Assembly: GCA_025465475.1 (NCBI GenBank) | Contig: JAODMR010000005.1 | Coordinates: 26,700 to 90,699 of the forward strand | Length of the DNA stretch: 64,000 nucleotides | Direction of reading: 5' to 3' | Source of the DNA: Micrococcaceae bacterium | Lineage (GTDB): Bacteria > Actinomycetota > Actinomycetes > Actinomycetales > Micrococcaceae | Part shown: positions 1 through 9,300 of the stretch, piece after piece | How positions within the stretch are numbered: the stretch's first letter is position 1 | Layout of the letters: every line of letters begins with the position of its first letter | The notes under the pieces: model-generated | Told to the model about the DNA's origin: nothing | The model's database searches: none | The model's input: the letters and a program-made list of their open reading frames with translations, nothing else | Position numbers and translations under genes: made by a program

Positions 1-113
1 ATCTCCACCGTCTCGGGTCCGGTGTTCGAAACGTCCCCGCTGTTCGAGCCCGCCCCGGTGGTCGAGCCTGTCGAGACCCCTTCGGTGGTCGAGCCTGTCG
101 AGACCTCGCTCAT
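1..113 (-). CDS. purL: Phosphoribosylformylglycinamidine synthase subunit PurL, N-terminal fragment (partial at window edge)
   Basis: An open frame begins with ATG at 113 and runs off the left edge. The ATG overlaps the purQ stop as ATGA, the usual sign of translational coupling, and purS-purQ-purL is the standard order, so I call it the start of PurL, the glutamine-dependent FGAM synthase large subunit of purine synthesis. The first ~37 residues are a low-complexity Ser/Thr/Gly stretch (VSTGSTTEG then VSTGSTTG) followed by PETVE. That last piece resembles the ...TVEnAa... start of actinobacterial PurL, but this match is from memory. The Ser/Thr/Gly tract is encoded by two copies of a dispersed DNA repeat (57-78 and 84-105). 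No catalytic domain lies inside the window, so the name rests on context. Confidence 0.65.
   Translation of the reverse strand, partial: MSEVSTGSTTEGVSTGSTTGAGSNSGDVSNTGPETVE
57..105. repeat. Two direct copies of the TGGTCGAGCYTGTCGAGACC repeat inside purL
   Basis: Copies at 57-78 and 84-105 are identical over 22 bases and belong to the same family as the array at 27258-27401. Each copy contains two near-identical TCGAG(A/C) half-sites. Here the repeat is read in frame within the purL N-terminus. A degenerate third copy may lie at about 20-50 (ttcgaa...ttcgagcc). Confidence 0.85.
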
Positions 114-892
114 TTGGTGCCTCCCACGAGCTTGTTCAGGACGGACGTGAAGAAGCCAAGGCCGTCGGTACTGGTGGAGCTGTTTTCGAAGGATCCCGGG
201 CCATAACCGGTTTCCACGGCGTGCTCGGGGTGCGGCATGAGCCCGACGACGTTGCCCGCCTCGTTGGCGATGCCGGCGATATCACGGCGTGAGCCGTTGG
301 GGTTGAAGCCGACGTAGCGGAAGACCACGCGGCCCTCTGCCTCGAGCGCATCAAGGGTTTTGTCGTCAGCCAGGTACTGGCCGTCCTGGTTCTTCAGCGG
401 AACGGTGATTTCCTGGTTCGCGTCGAAGTCCGTGGTCCAGGCCGTGGTGTTGTTCTCGACCCGCAGGACCTGATCCCGACAAATGAACTTCAGGTGGTCG
501 TTCTTGAGCATCGACCCCGGAAGCAGGTGGGATTCGGTCAGCATCTGGAAACCGTTGCAGATACCCAGGACGGGCAGCTTCGCATTGGAATTGGCGGCGT
601 CGATGATGCGGGACATGAGCGGCGCGAAGCGGGCAATCGCGCCCGCGCGCAGGTAGTCGCCGTAGGAGAACCCGCCAGGCAGGATGACGGCGTCGACGTC
701 GCTCAGCACGTCGGAGCTGGTGTCGGCGTGCCACAACTGGACGGGCGTGCCGCCTGCCATGCGCACGGCCCGGGCAGCGTCCCGGTCATCGAGCGTGCCG
801 GGGAAGGTGACGACGCCGATGCGAGCGCCGGCCAGGGCGGCGTTGCTGCCTGCCTCGGGGGCAGGAGCTCCGATCAAGGGAGTTTCAGTCAT
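110..892 (-). CDS. purQ: Phosphoribosylformylglycinamidine synthase subunit PurQ (glutaminase)
   Basis: Cytosolic class I glutamine amidotransferase that supplies ammonia to PurL for conversion of FGAR to FGAM in purine synthesis. The nucleophile elbow GICNGFQ puts the catalytic cysteine at residue 112, and the His/Glu of the triad are in MPHPEH (about H221, E223). The oxyanion segment [17 protein letters not shown] is intact. At 260 residues it is longer than the usual ~225-235. The first ~23 residues before [11 protein letters not shown] look like an unstructured extension, so a later start is possible. It lies 2 bases after purS and overlaps the putative purL start by ATGA, consistent with a purSQL operon. 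Confidence 0.96.
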   Translation of the reverse strand: MTETPLIGAPAPEAGSNAALAGARIGVVTFPGTLDDRDAARAVRMAGGTPVQLWHADTSSDVLSDVDAVILPGGFSYGDYLRAGAIARFAPLMSRIIDAANSNAKLPVLGICNGFQMLTESHLLPGSMLKNDHLKFICRDQVLRVENNTTAWTTDFDANQEITVPLKNQDGQYLADDKTLDALEAEGRVVFRYVGFNPNGSRRDIAGIANEAGNVVGLMPHPEHAVETGYGPGSFENSSTSTDGLGFFTSVLNKLVGGTK

Positions 893-894
893 GA

Positions 895-1146
895 CTAGTC
901 CGCCACAACCTCAACGTTGACGACATCCTCGATCACGGGGTTGGAAAGCAGTGTGGCGGCAGCTTCGCGGGCCTGCGCCAGCAGCTCCTCCGTGACCTCC
1001 CCGTCGGTGAACAGCTCAAAGCGCTTGCCTTGCCTGACGGAACTGAAGCCGGTAAAGCCGAGCCGCGGCAACGCCCCGACAATCGCCTTTCCCTGCGGGT
1101 CAAGAATCTCGGGTTTGGGCATGACATCGACAACGATCCGGGGCAT
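895..1146 (-). CDS. purS: Phosphoribosylformylglycinamidine synthase subunit PurS
   Basis: Small structural subunit (83 aa, the normal family length) that bridges PurQ and PurL in the three-part FGAM synthase. It begins [22 protein letters not shown] and contains [16 protein letters not shown], both typical of PurS. It is the first gene of the purS-purQ-purL run and ends 2 bases before purQ. The 120 bases upstream (1147-1266) should hold the operon promoter; I see no recognisable riboswitch or clear terminator there. Confidence 0.96.
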   Translation of the reverse strand: MPRIVVDVMPKPEILDPQGKAIVGALPRLGFTGFSSVRQGKRFELFTDGEVTEELLAQAREAAATLLSNPVIEDVVNVEVVAD

Positions 1147-1266
1147 CCGGGAACTCCTGATGTTAAATGAGTGGCCGCGGAAGGTGCCGTCTCACGCTGT
1201 TGTGGTCAGCGCTCCGCGAGCTTGCCATCCCAGTCTACCGAGTGGGGCAGTAAGTTACCGAACCGG

Positions 1267-1959
1267 CTAATTGGTGCCGGCCGGGCCGCCGAGCAGCGTG
1301 GGGATGCTGTTCCACGCAGCAATCCGGCAGCCGTCGGTAAGGCTGAAGGAGGCGTCGATGGTGTGACCGTGGAACGTGCCGGTCACGGTTGCCTGCTGCG
1401 GGCCACCGTACTGCTGGGTGCACTGCTCGGGCATCGGGCGTTGACTGGCCAGCACCTCCTCGCCATGCGCCTCCAGCTCGCCGCAGGCGGTGGCCGCGTT
1501 CGGCAGGGTGGACGTGGGGCTGACGGCCGCACCGTCGCAGAGCAGGGTGTAGGTCACCGGCGTGGCTGTCGGGGTGGCCAGCAAGGTGATGGTCAGGGAG
1601 CTGGTCGTGGCAGTTGCGTTGCCGGGAGTCCCTGACGGCGGGATCAAAGGGGAGGGGGAGGGCGTCGCGGGTCCGAGCGGTTCGGCCGGCGCGGTCAGGC
1701 CGGGCGCCGACGTGGGTGCGGCCGATGCGGGCGCGCCCGGGGAGACGGCGGACGTGGGCTCACTGGGGGAGACGGCCGACGTCGGACCGGAGGTTGCAGC
1801 CGGCCCACCGGCGGAACTTCCGGGGGCGGACGCCGACCCGCCGGCGGTGCACCCGGCGAGGGCGAGCAGCAGTGCCGCCCCGGCAGCCGCCGTCACTGCG
1901 TTTATGCCAAGCCTGCGTGGGCTGCGCGCCCCCGTGTTCGCTCGCGTCCAGGGTCCCAT
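1267..1959 (-). CDS. Lipoprotein with subtilisin-inhibitor-like (SSI) C-terminal domain
   Basis: A 230-residue secreted protein. The N-terminus has a basic stretch, a hydrophobic core and a lipobox (LALAGC, Cys about 36), so it should be anchored to the outer face of the membrane. Residues ~37-105 are a Ala/Ser/Pro/Thr-rich linker. Residues ~115-230 resemble the Streptomyces subtilisin inhibitor fold: a paired Cys in TLLCDG...ATACGEL, then EQCTQQYGGPQQATVTGTFHG and a final DGCRIAAW, which match the SSI Cys pattern and the VxGxxxG strand. The family inhibits serine proteases; here the reactive-site loop before EQCTQQ has RPMP. It starts 10 bases after the upstream gene ends, so it probably shares that transcript. 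Domain assignment is from motif memory, not a search. Confidence 0.7.
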   Translation of the reverse strand: MGPWTRANTGARSPRRLGINAVTAAAGAALLLALAGCTAGGSASAPGSSAGGPAATSGPTSAVSPSEPTSAVSPGAPASAAPTSAPGLTAPAEPLGPATPSPSPLIPPSGTPGNATATTSSLTITLLATPTATPVTYTLLCDGAAVSPTSTLPNAATACGELEAHGEEVLASQRPMPEQCTQQYGGPQQATVTGTFHGHTIDASFSLTDGCRIAAWNSIPTLLGGPAGTN

Positions 1960-1969
1960 GACCGCCAGC

Positions 1970-2911
1970 CTAGTGGGTTGCGGGGTCTACGGGGACCGGC
2001 GCCGATAACGATTGGATGGCGGCCAGGAGGCGCTCCCGCAATTGTGCCGACTCCGCGCTGAAAGCCCGCTGCAAGGCGACGTAGTTCGCTTTTCCGGTTG
2101 CCGTCTCGATGGGGATCGGCGGATAGCCCCAGTCGGCAAGGTCATAGGGCGAGGCCTGCATGTCCATGGCCCGGATCCGCCAGGACAGTTCGAAGCAGGC
2201 CATTACCAGTTCGCTGGGCAGTGTTGGCGAGAGCTTGTACGCCCACTTGTAGAGGTCCATATTGGCGTGCAGGCAGCCGGGCTGTTCCAGGTCCCGCTGA
2301 TTGTCGCGGGTGGGGGTCAGCTCGTTAAGCGGTACCGCTTTCGGCGTGTAGAACCGGAACGCATCAAAGTGGGTGCACCGGATCCTGTTTTTCGCGACAA
2401 CGGCGTCAGTTCCTTTCGTGCCAAGGCGCAGCTGCAGATATTCGTGCCGGACGTCGTCGGGACCTTGTCCGTAAACCATCGCCCACTCGTGCAGGCCGAA
2501 ACAGCCGAACTGTGCGGTCCGGTCAGTGGTACGGGACAGCAAAAGCTCTGTGAAGCCCACCGTCTCCCGGCGCTCGCGGAGGAACCTGTCGGTGTCCACG
2601 ACGACGGCCGATTCATTGGGGCGTATAGCCAGGGTTTCCCGTTCGCTCGCACTGAGCGGGCGATAATACTTCCACTGCTGCCGCTCGGCCGCCTGCTGGC
2701 CGGTCAGTACGACGCCAGTGCCTGGATGCCACCGGCGGAGCTGGCCGGGCTTGTGGTTGTAGTAGGTAAACAGGAAGTCTTCCACCGGGTGCTTGTGGCC
2801 GGAGGAGCGGCGCAGCAGATATGGGTCGGCGTATCCGGCAACAAGTTCTTCATGCGCCGCCTGCCGGGCGAGCCCTTCGGCTGGTGGAAGAAGCTGCAAA
2901 GTGGGGCTCAC
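1970..2911 (-). CDS. Conserved actinobacterial protein, often labelled 3-methyladenine DNA glycosylase
   Basis: About 313 residues from a GTG start at 2911. I chose this start because it overlaps the stop of the upstream regulator as GTGA; the frame stays open upstream to 2968, but that would run 60 bases into the regulator. The segment KHPVEDFLFTYYNHKPGQLRRWHPG is the hallmark of an actinobacterial family that databases commonly label 3-methyladenine DNA glycosylase. I see no helix-hairpin-helix or other glycosylase catalytic motif, so that activity is not supported by the sequence itself. No signal peptide is visible. The C-terminal half includes DNQRDLEQPGCLHANMDLYKWAYKL and looks like a compact alpha-helical cytosolic protein. 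Coupling to an OhrR-like sensor would fit a role in oxidative damage, but this is inference. Confidence 0.6.
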   Translation of the reverse strand: MSPTLQLLPPAEGLARQAAHEELVAGYADPYLLRRSSGHKHPVEDFLFTYYNHKPGQLRRWHPGTGVVLTGQQAAERQQWKYYRPLSASERETLAIRPNESAVVVDTDRFLRERRETVGFTELLLSRTTDRTAQFGCFGLHEWAMVYGQGPDDVRHEYLQLRLGTKGTDAVVAKNRIRCTHFDAFRFYTPKAVPLNELTPTRDNQRDLEQPGCLHANMDLYKWAYKLSPTLPSELVMACFELSWRIRAMDMQASPYDLADWGYPPIPIETATGKANYVALQRAFSAESAQLRERLLAAIQSLSAPVPVDPATH

Positions 2912-3471
2912 GCCGTATCCAGGCTGGCATTGGCGGCGTTCGGAGCGCTGATGTCGGATGGCGACCATTCCGGTGGGGAAGACGCGGGCCCTGTGGTGAA
3001 CGCGTCAGGGACGCCGGCGTCGTTGCTCGCGCTTTGTGCCGCCACGATGAGCTTGGTCATGGTGGTATGCAGCTGGGCTGCCTCGGCCCGGCTCAGGCCC
3101 AGGCGCGACAACATGGCGCCGGGAACGGAGAGGGCCTTGCGGCGAAGTTCCGCACCTTTGCGGGTCAGGGAGATGACCAGCACACGTTCATCAGCGGTGT
3201 CCCGTGCGCGGGTGATGAGCCCGGAAGCCTCCAGGCGCTTCAGGAGCGGGGACAGCGTCGCGGGTTCCAGCAGGAGGGAACTGCTGATGTCCTTGACGGA
3301 GCGCGGGCTGCGTTCCCACAACGCGAGCATCACCAGGTACTGCGGGTGGGTCAGTTCCAACGCACCCAGGACAGGCTTGTAGGCGGTGATGACGCTGCGC
3401 GAGGCAACACTCAGGGCAAAGCACAGCTGCCGTTCCAGCGTCAGGTCATTCTCGGAACCACTCACGGCCAC
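2908..3471 (-). CDS. MarR-family regulator of the OhrR (organic hydroperoxide sensor) type
   Basis: A 187-residue winged-helix repressor. The N-terminus reads LERQLCFALSVASR with Cys at residue 17, in the position of the single reactive cysteine of OhrR proteins, followed by YKPVLGALELTHPQYLVMLALWE, the conserved peroxide-pocket region. The wing DTADERVLVISLT matches the MarR signature DxRxxxxxLT. OhrR proteins release DNA when the cysteine is oxidised by organic peroxides. No ohr peroxidase is adjacent; the downstream coupled gene is the glycosylase-like protein. A perfect 12-base palindrome sits just upstream (3488-3499) and could be its own operator, also covering the divergent small gene. 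The tail after ~150 is Ala/Ser-rich and not part of the fold. Confidence 0.85.
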   Translation of the reverse strand: MAVSGSENDLTLERQLCFALSVASRSVITAYKPVLGALELTHPQYLVMLALWERSPRSVKDISSSLLLEPATLSPLLKRLEASGLITRARDTADERVLVISLTRKGAELRRKALSVPGAMLSRLGLSRAEAAQLHTTMTKLIVAAQSASNDAGVPDAFTTGPASSPPEWSPSDISAPNAANASLDTA

Positions 3472-3487
3472 CTTCTTACTGCGTTAG

Positions 3488-3499
3488 TTAGTGCACTAA
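3488..3499. promoter_or_regulatory. Palindromic operator candidate for the OhrR-like regulator
   Basis: TTAGTGCACTAA is a perfect 12-base inverted repeat 16 bases upstream of the regulator start, in AT-rich DNA (extra TTAG at 3484 and ATTAG near 3502). MarR/OhrR proteins bind such short AT-rich palindromes in their own promoters. It lies between divergent genes, so it could control both. Confidence 0.6.
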
Positions 3500-3549
3500 T
3501 CATTAGGGTACTATTGAACTGTCCCTCCAGCCAGCGAACCAGGAATGCC

Positions 3550-3777
3550 ATGCCGGAAAAGAGCTTTGTCGAGAGGTTCATGAACGCCACCGACAGGTTG
3601 CGGGCGATTTTTGGACCTGCCAACCGCACCTCCATCGATCACGAAATGACCGAGGAAAACAAGCAACTACTCGCCCGGCAGCAGGCAGCGGAAGCCCAGC
3701 AGTGGGAGACCATCCACCGCCCGGACGGAAGTACCTATGTGGTGCCGAAGGATCCCGGAGACAAGTCCCTCCGCTGA
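3550..3777 (+). CDS. Small protein of unknown function (FMNAT...FGPA family), copy 1
   Basis: A 75-residue acidic/basic hydrophilic protein starting at ATG 3550, with AGGA about 6 bases upstream. Residues ~8-28 read RFMNATDRLRAIFGPANRTSID and match the neighbour at 3883 (HFMHATEHLQGVFGPADRGAID). The rest is Glu/Gln-rich with a C-terminal RPDGSTYVVPKDP. It has no signal peptide, no membrane segment and no cysteine. The longer in-frame opening upstream overlaps the regulator antisense and lacks coding character. It is transcribed divergently from the OhrR-like gene across the palindrome at 3488. I do not recognise the family. Confidence 0.7.
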   Translation: MPEKSFVERFMNATDRLRAIFGPANRTSIDHEMTEENKQLLARQQAAEAQQWETIHRPDGSTYVVPKDPGDKSLR

Positions 3778-3882
3778 GCGGGCATGCCCGCTGAAGGCTC
3801 GGCTGGCAGGTCCTTTCCATCAACAAAGGCGTAAAATGTGGCTGTTGGCACACCTTCCGTCTGTGGAAAGGAGGTGTTGGCA

Positions 3883-4104
3883 ATGGCACGGGAGCATCAC
3901 CGCCTGGAACACTTCATGCACGCCACGGAACATCTGCAGGGAGTCTTTGGTCCCGCCGATCGTGGAGCGATCGATGGGCCGGTGGTCCACCGTCACGACG
4001 AGTTTGAGCAGGCGTCGGACGAGGATCTTGCACAGTTTGAGGTCGAGACCGACTCGACTGGGCACCACTACGGTGTTCGGAAACCGCACACCACCAATTC
4101 CTGA
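3883..4104 (+). CDS. Small protein of unknown function (FMHAT...FGPA family), copy 2
   Basis: A 73-residue protein starting at ATG 3883, preceded by an unusually complete Shine-Dalgarno AAAGGAGGT (3867-3875), which decides this start over the upstream ATG at 3838. It shares the core FM(N/H)AT..L...FGPA(N/D)R..ID with the gene at 3550 and is His/Asp/Glu-rich in its second half (EFEQASDEDLAQFEVETDSTGHHYGV), where it resembles the STYVV(P) end of copy 1. It has no signal peptide or membrane segment. It lies 105 bases downstream of copy 1 and just before a strong bidirectional terminator. Function unknown; the strong ribosome-binding site suggests high expression. Confidence 0.75.
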   Translation: MAREHHRLEHFMHATEHLQGVFGPADRGAIDGPVVHRHDEFEQASDEDLAQFEVETDSTGHHYGVRKPHTTNS

Positions 4105-4110
4105 CACCTC

Positions 4111-4158
4111 AAAGACAGCAGCTGCCCGGGATGGCCGTCCCGGGCAGCTGCTGTCTTT
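4111..4158. terminator. Bidirectional intrinsic terminator, perfect 21-bp stem
   Basis: Arms at 4111-4131 and 4138-4158 are perfectly complementary over 21 bases around the 6-base loop TGGCCG, starting AAAGACAGC and ending GCTGTCTTT. The A/T ends provide a short U-run on both strands, so it can end both the small-protein transcript (+) and lysC (-), which converge here. Confidence 0.9.
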
Positions 4159-4160
4159 CC

Positions 4161-5447
<1,287 letters not shown>

Positions 5448-5692
5448 GCCCTACCCATCATCGGTTACTTAATATCACTGCAAATTCTGGCAACGCGGCC
5501 TGTCGGGCTGGGAAGCCGGCGGCCCACGCGGGACGGACAACGGGTCCGGCCGGGACCTCCCGGAGCGCGGTGCCGTGGCGGCACTGAGCGGCAGGAGTTC
5601 CTGTCAGGGATGCACAGCAAGTTTATCCCGGGTGCCATGGCGTAAAGAATTGCTGATTCTTCATGACGATGGAAAGAATCGAGGTGGTCCCC

Positions 5693-6292
5693 CTAGGCAA
5701 TCGCGTTGCGCCGGCCTTCGAATGCCCGGCCCAGGGTCACCTCGTCGGCGTATTCCAGGTCCCCACCAACAGGCAGCCCGGAGGCAAGCCTCGTCACTGC
5801 CACGCCGATGCTTTTGAGCATCCGGGCGAGGTACGTGGCAGTGGCTTCGCCCTCAAGGTTGGGGTCCGTGGCGATGATAATTTCCTCGATCTGGCTGTCA
5901 TTGAGGCGCGTGAGCAGCTCCCGGATGCGGAGTTGCTCGGGTCCAATTCCAGCAATGGGATTGATCGCCCCGCCGAGGACGTGGTACCTGCCCTTGAAGG
6001 ATCGGGTGCGTTCCACGGCGAGAACGTCCTTGGACTCCTCGACGACGCAGATGATCGTCGGGTCGCGCCGGGGATCGCGACAGATGTTGCAGGTTTCCTG
6101 CTCAGAAACGTTGCCGCAGATGGTGCAGAACTTCACGCGCTCCTTGACGGTCACCAGGGCATTGACCAGTCGCTTCATGTCCTCCGGGTCCGCTTCGAGG
6201 ATGTGGAATGCCAACCGTTGTGCTGACTTTGGCCCGATTCCAGGCAACCGGCCCAGCTCGTCGATCAGTTCCTGAACTGCTCCCTCGTACAC
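5693..6292 (-). CDS. recR: Recombination mediator RecR
   Basis: 199 residues, the standard length. RecR forms a ring clamp that with RecO/RecF loads RecA at gaps. The order of motifs is typical: an N-terminal helix-hairpin-helix ([22 protein letters not shown]), a C4 zinc finger ([16 protein letters not shown], ~57-72), a Toprim domain ([15 protein letters not shown] ... [15 protein letters not shown]) and a C-terminal [16 protein letters not shown] stretch ([15 protein letters not shown]). It sits 63 bases after dnaX and 245 bases before lysC. The ybaB/ebfC gene that commonly lies between dnaX and recR is not here. Confidence 0.97.
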   Translation of the reverse strand: MYEGAVQELIDELGRLPGIGPKSAQRLAFHILEADPEDMKRLVNALVTVKERVKFCTICGNVSEQETCNICRDPRRDPTIICVVEESKDVLAVERTRSFKGRYHVLGGAINPIAGIGPEQLRIRELLTRLNDSQIEEIIIATDPNLEGEATATYLARMLKSIGVAVTRLASGLPVGGDLEYADEVTLGRAFEGRRNAIA

Positions 6293-6355
6293 CTATTCCT
6301 CGTTCCAACCGTTGTGTGGGCCTTGAGCCCCACTCCCTGTGGGTCAGGGAGCCTT

Positions 6356-9300
6356 TCAGCCGATGTTTCGTTCTTCAATTAAGCGCCCACCCAAAATCCG
6401 CTCCACGGCAGCCTTGCCCACGAGCCCTGATTCCTCGATGGTCTCGTCATCCGCGCTGGGAATGTCTTCCACGAAGGGCGCCGCTTCCGGTCGGCGCGCT
6501 GGGGTCGCGATCCGCCCAGCCTGAGCTTCCGGGCTGTTTTTCAGTCGCTCGTAAAGACTCATCCGCCGCGTTGCCGGTGGAGGCGCGCCAGCATCGGCCG
6601 CTGCAGTTACGGGCGCACGCGGTGATTCCGGCTGTTCGGCTTTCTCTGGTCTGCCGGCCGGGGTGCCAGCGGGTGCCGGGGCCGGCGTCGTGCGTGGTGC
6701 CGCCCCCTTGGCTGGGGTAGTCCCCGTGTCTGGCGTCGCCCAGTCCGGGGCGTCCGCGACTACTCCCCATCCGGGTTCAGCCAGGGGAGCCGAAGCAGGC
6801 TTCCAGGTGTAATCTTCCGGCCGCGCACGGCCCGCCTCCGCCGGAGGCTCACTGGCGGACGGGCGTCCGGCCAAGCTGTCGGAGCGAGCCTGCGACCGGC
6901 CAGCCGCACCGGAGGGTCGCTGCTGAACCGATGGCGGCTGTTGCCGACGTTGAGGTGTGCTACCGGGGTCCGGTGGGGGCACATCCCATTCCGACGGCGG
7001 TTCTTCGTCAAAGTAGGGCGGTTCGTCCGTGTCCCGATCCCGCGGTTCCGGCTCAACGGTCCGTTCGTTCGCGGCTCGCTTGGCATGGGACGGCGGTTGC
7101 GTGAAAGGGCGCTGCGACGGGGTCAGGGCAGCCGGCGTAGCGTCCGGATCGACTGTCGGTGCTCCTTCGTGCCCGCCCCTGGTGCGTGTTTGGTTGTCCG
7201 GTCGGTTGGCCTGTGGTGCGGACGACGTTCGGTCACCGGCACCACTGCCATTCACGGGCCGGTCAATTCTTTGGGCAACGGCAGGTTGGCCGCTGTTGCT
7301 GCCGCTGCCAAGGAAAGGATCGGCGTTGCCTCGAGGGCCGGTCCGCTCTTGTCCGGTCTCCTGCTGCCCGGTCCGCTGCTGCCCGGTTCCCGGGCGCGGG
7401 GTTTCCTGGTGCTCGGAAGCCCAGGTGCTTGAGGCCGCCGCTGTCGACGCGGTGGCTGCCCGGTCAGTGGGAGCTTTTGGGCCGGGTTCAGCGCTCGAAT
7501 CGGCTGAGGAAGCCCCGTTGACCGCGGCAGTGACCCGGCAGTTGATGCCGAGGGATTTTTGAATGGCTGTCCGCAGGTTGTCTGAGTGATCCCCACGTCC
7601 AAAAGCGCCAGCCAGGCCGTCGGTGATGAAGCCCAGCACCAGCACTTCCCCGTCGAAGGACAGGGGTGTCGCGTTGGGGGCCACCAGCGCCCAACTACTG
7701 CGCTTGACCTTGGCCAGCTGGTCGAGAATGTCAGGCCAAGCACGCCTCAAAACCTCAACGCCCGACTGGGCGCCTCCGGCTGTCGGTCCCTGCGGGCTCG
7801 TCCGGGTGGTCGATCGTTCGGCACCCGAACCCACCCCTGCACCCGCGCCGGCTCCGCGCGAGTCGAGCGTCGAGTCGGAACGTGGGGCTCCTCCCGACTC
7901 CTGCGTCCGCTGGCCCCCCAGCGCCCGTTCCTCTTCCCGCTGGCCGGCAACGGGGTGGTCCGCAGCGGACGGGACGGATTCCCGGCGCTCGGGACGAGTC
8001 GGTTCCGGCCTAAGCGCTGCGGTGGAAGCTGAGGAGGATGGAGAGGCCGCCGTGTCGGCGTTCCTCTGAGCACCCGAGCCAACCGTGTTGCGGTCCTCCA
8101 GGGGCCAGTCACTGGTAGAGACTCTGGGCTGTGACGACGTTCCTGCACCAGTCTGACCGGCGCGTTCCGGCGATTCGTCACGAGCCGCCGGACGTTCTTG
8201 GGAACCATCGGCCGTGGCAAGCGGGCCGTCAACGGCTGTGGCGCTGGTCGCTTCGCGATCCGGGATGCCGTAGCTCAAGCGACGCTCGATACGGTCCAGG
8301 CGGGCAGCCATGCCCCGCTCGGACTTTTCGGCGCCAGGCAGCAGAAGGCGGGCGCTCAGGAGTTCCAGGTGAAGGCGAGGTGACGTCGCGCCCGTCATCT
8401 CGGTCAGCGCGGTATTCGTGACGTCTGCGGAGCGGGACAGCTCTGCCGCACCAAGGAGAGTGGCTTGGCTCTGCATGCGGGAAATTTGGTCCTCGGGCAT
8501 CCCGCGGAGAATCGCGTGCGCGCTTTCGGGCATCGCCTGGACGATGATCAGGTCGCGGAACCGCTCCAGCAGGTCTTCGACGAACCGTCGGGGATCCAAA
8601 CCAGTTTGGATGACGCGGTCCACTGCGCGAAATACGGTGGCAGCGTCCGCGGCGGCCAAGGCGTCGACGACGTCGTCGAGCAGCGAGGCGTGCGTGTAGC
8701 CAAGCAACGAAACGGCCAGTTCGTAGTCCAGCCCCTCCGGGCCGGCGCCGGACATCAGCTGGTCCAGAACCGAGAGGGAATCACGGACGGAACCGCCACC
8801 GGCCCGAACGACGAGGGACAGCACGCCCGGAGCGACCGGGACGTGCTCCTGGTCGCACAGTTGACCCAGGTAGGCCATCAGCGGTTCCGGCGGGACCAGC
8901 CGGAACGGGTAGTGATGAGTTCGTGAGCGGATGGTGCCGATCACCTTGTCCGGCTCCGTCGTGGCGAAAATGAACTTGATGTGTTCCGGTGGCTCTTCGA
9001 CGATCTTCAGCAGGGCGTTAAACCCCGCGGATGTCACCATGTGCGCCTCATCGATGATGAAGATTTTGTAGCGGTCGCGTACGGGCGCGAACGTGGCCCG
9101 TTCACGTAGATCCCGCGCATCGTCCACGCCGCCGTGGCTGGCGGCGTCGATCTCGATGACATCCAGGGATCCGGACCCGCCCCTGGCCAGTTCAATGCAG
9201 CTCGCGCACTGGCCGCAGGGAACCGCCGTCGGACCTTGGGCGCAGTTCAGGCAGCGGGCAAGAATGCGGGCTGACGTTGTCTTGCCGCAGCCGCGGGGCC

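Noticed and set aside
1147..1266. Purine riboswitch upstream of purS
   Set aside because: I could not find the conserved three-way-junction purine aptamer sequences in this 120-base leader.
2012..3382. 456-residue plus-strand ORF across the glycosylase-like and OhrR genes
   Set aside because: Opposite strand to two motif-bearing genes; no recognisable domain.
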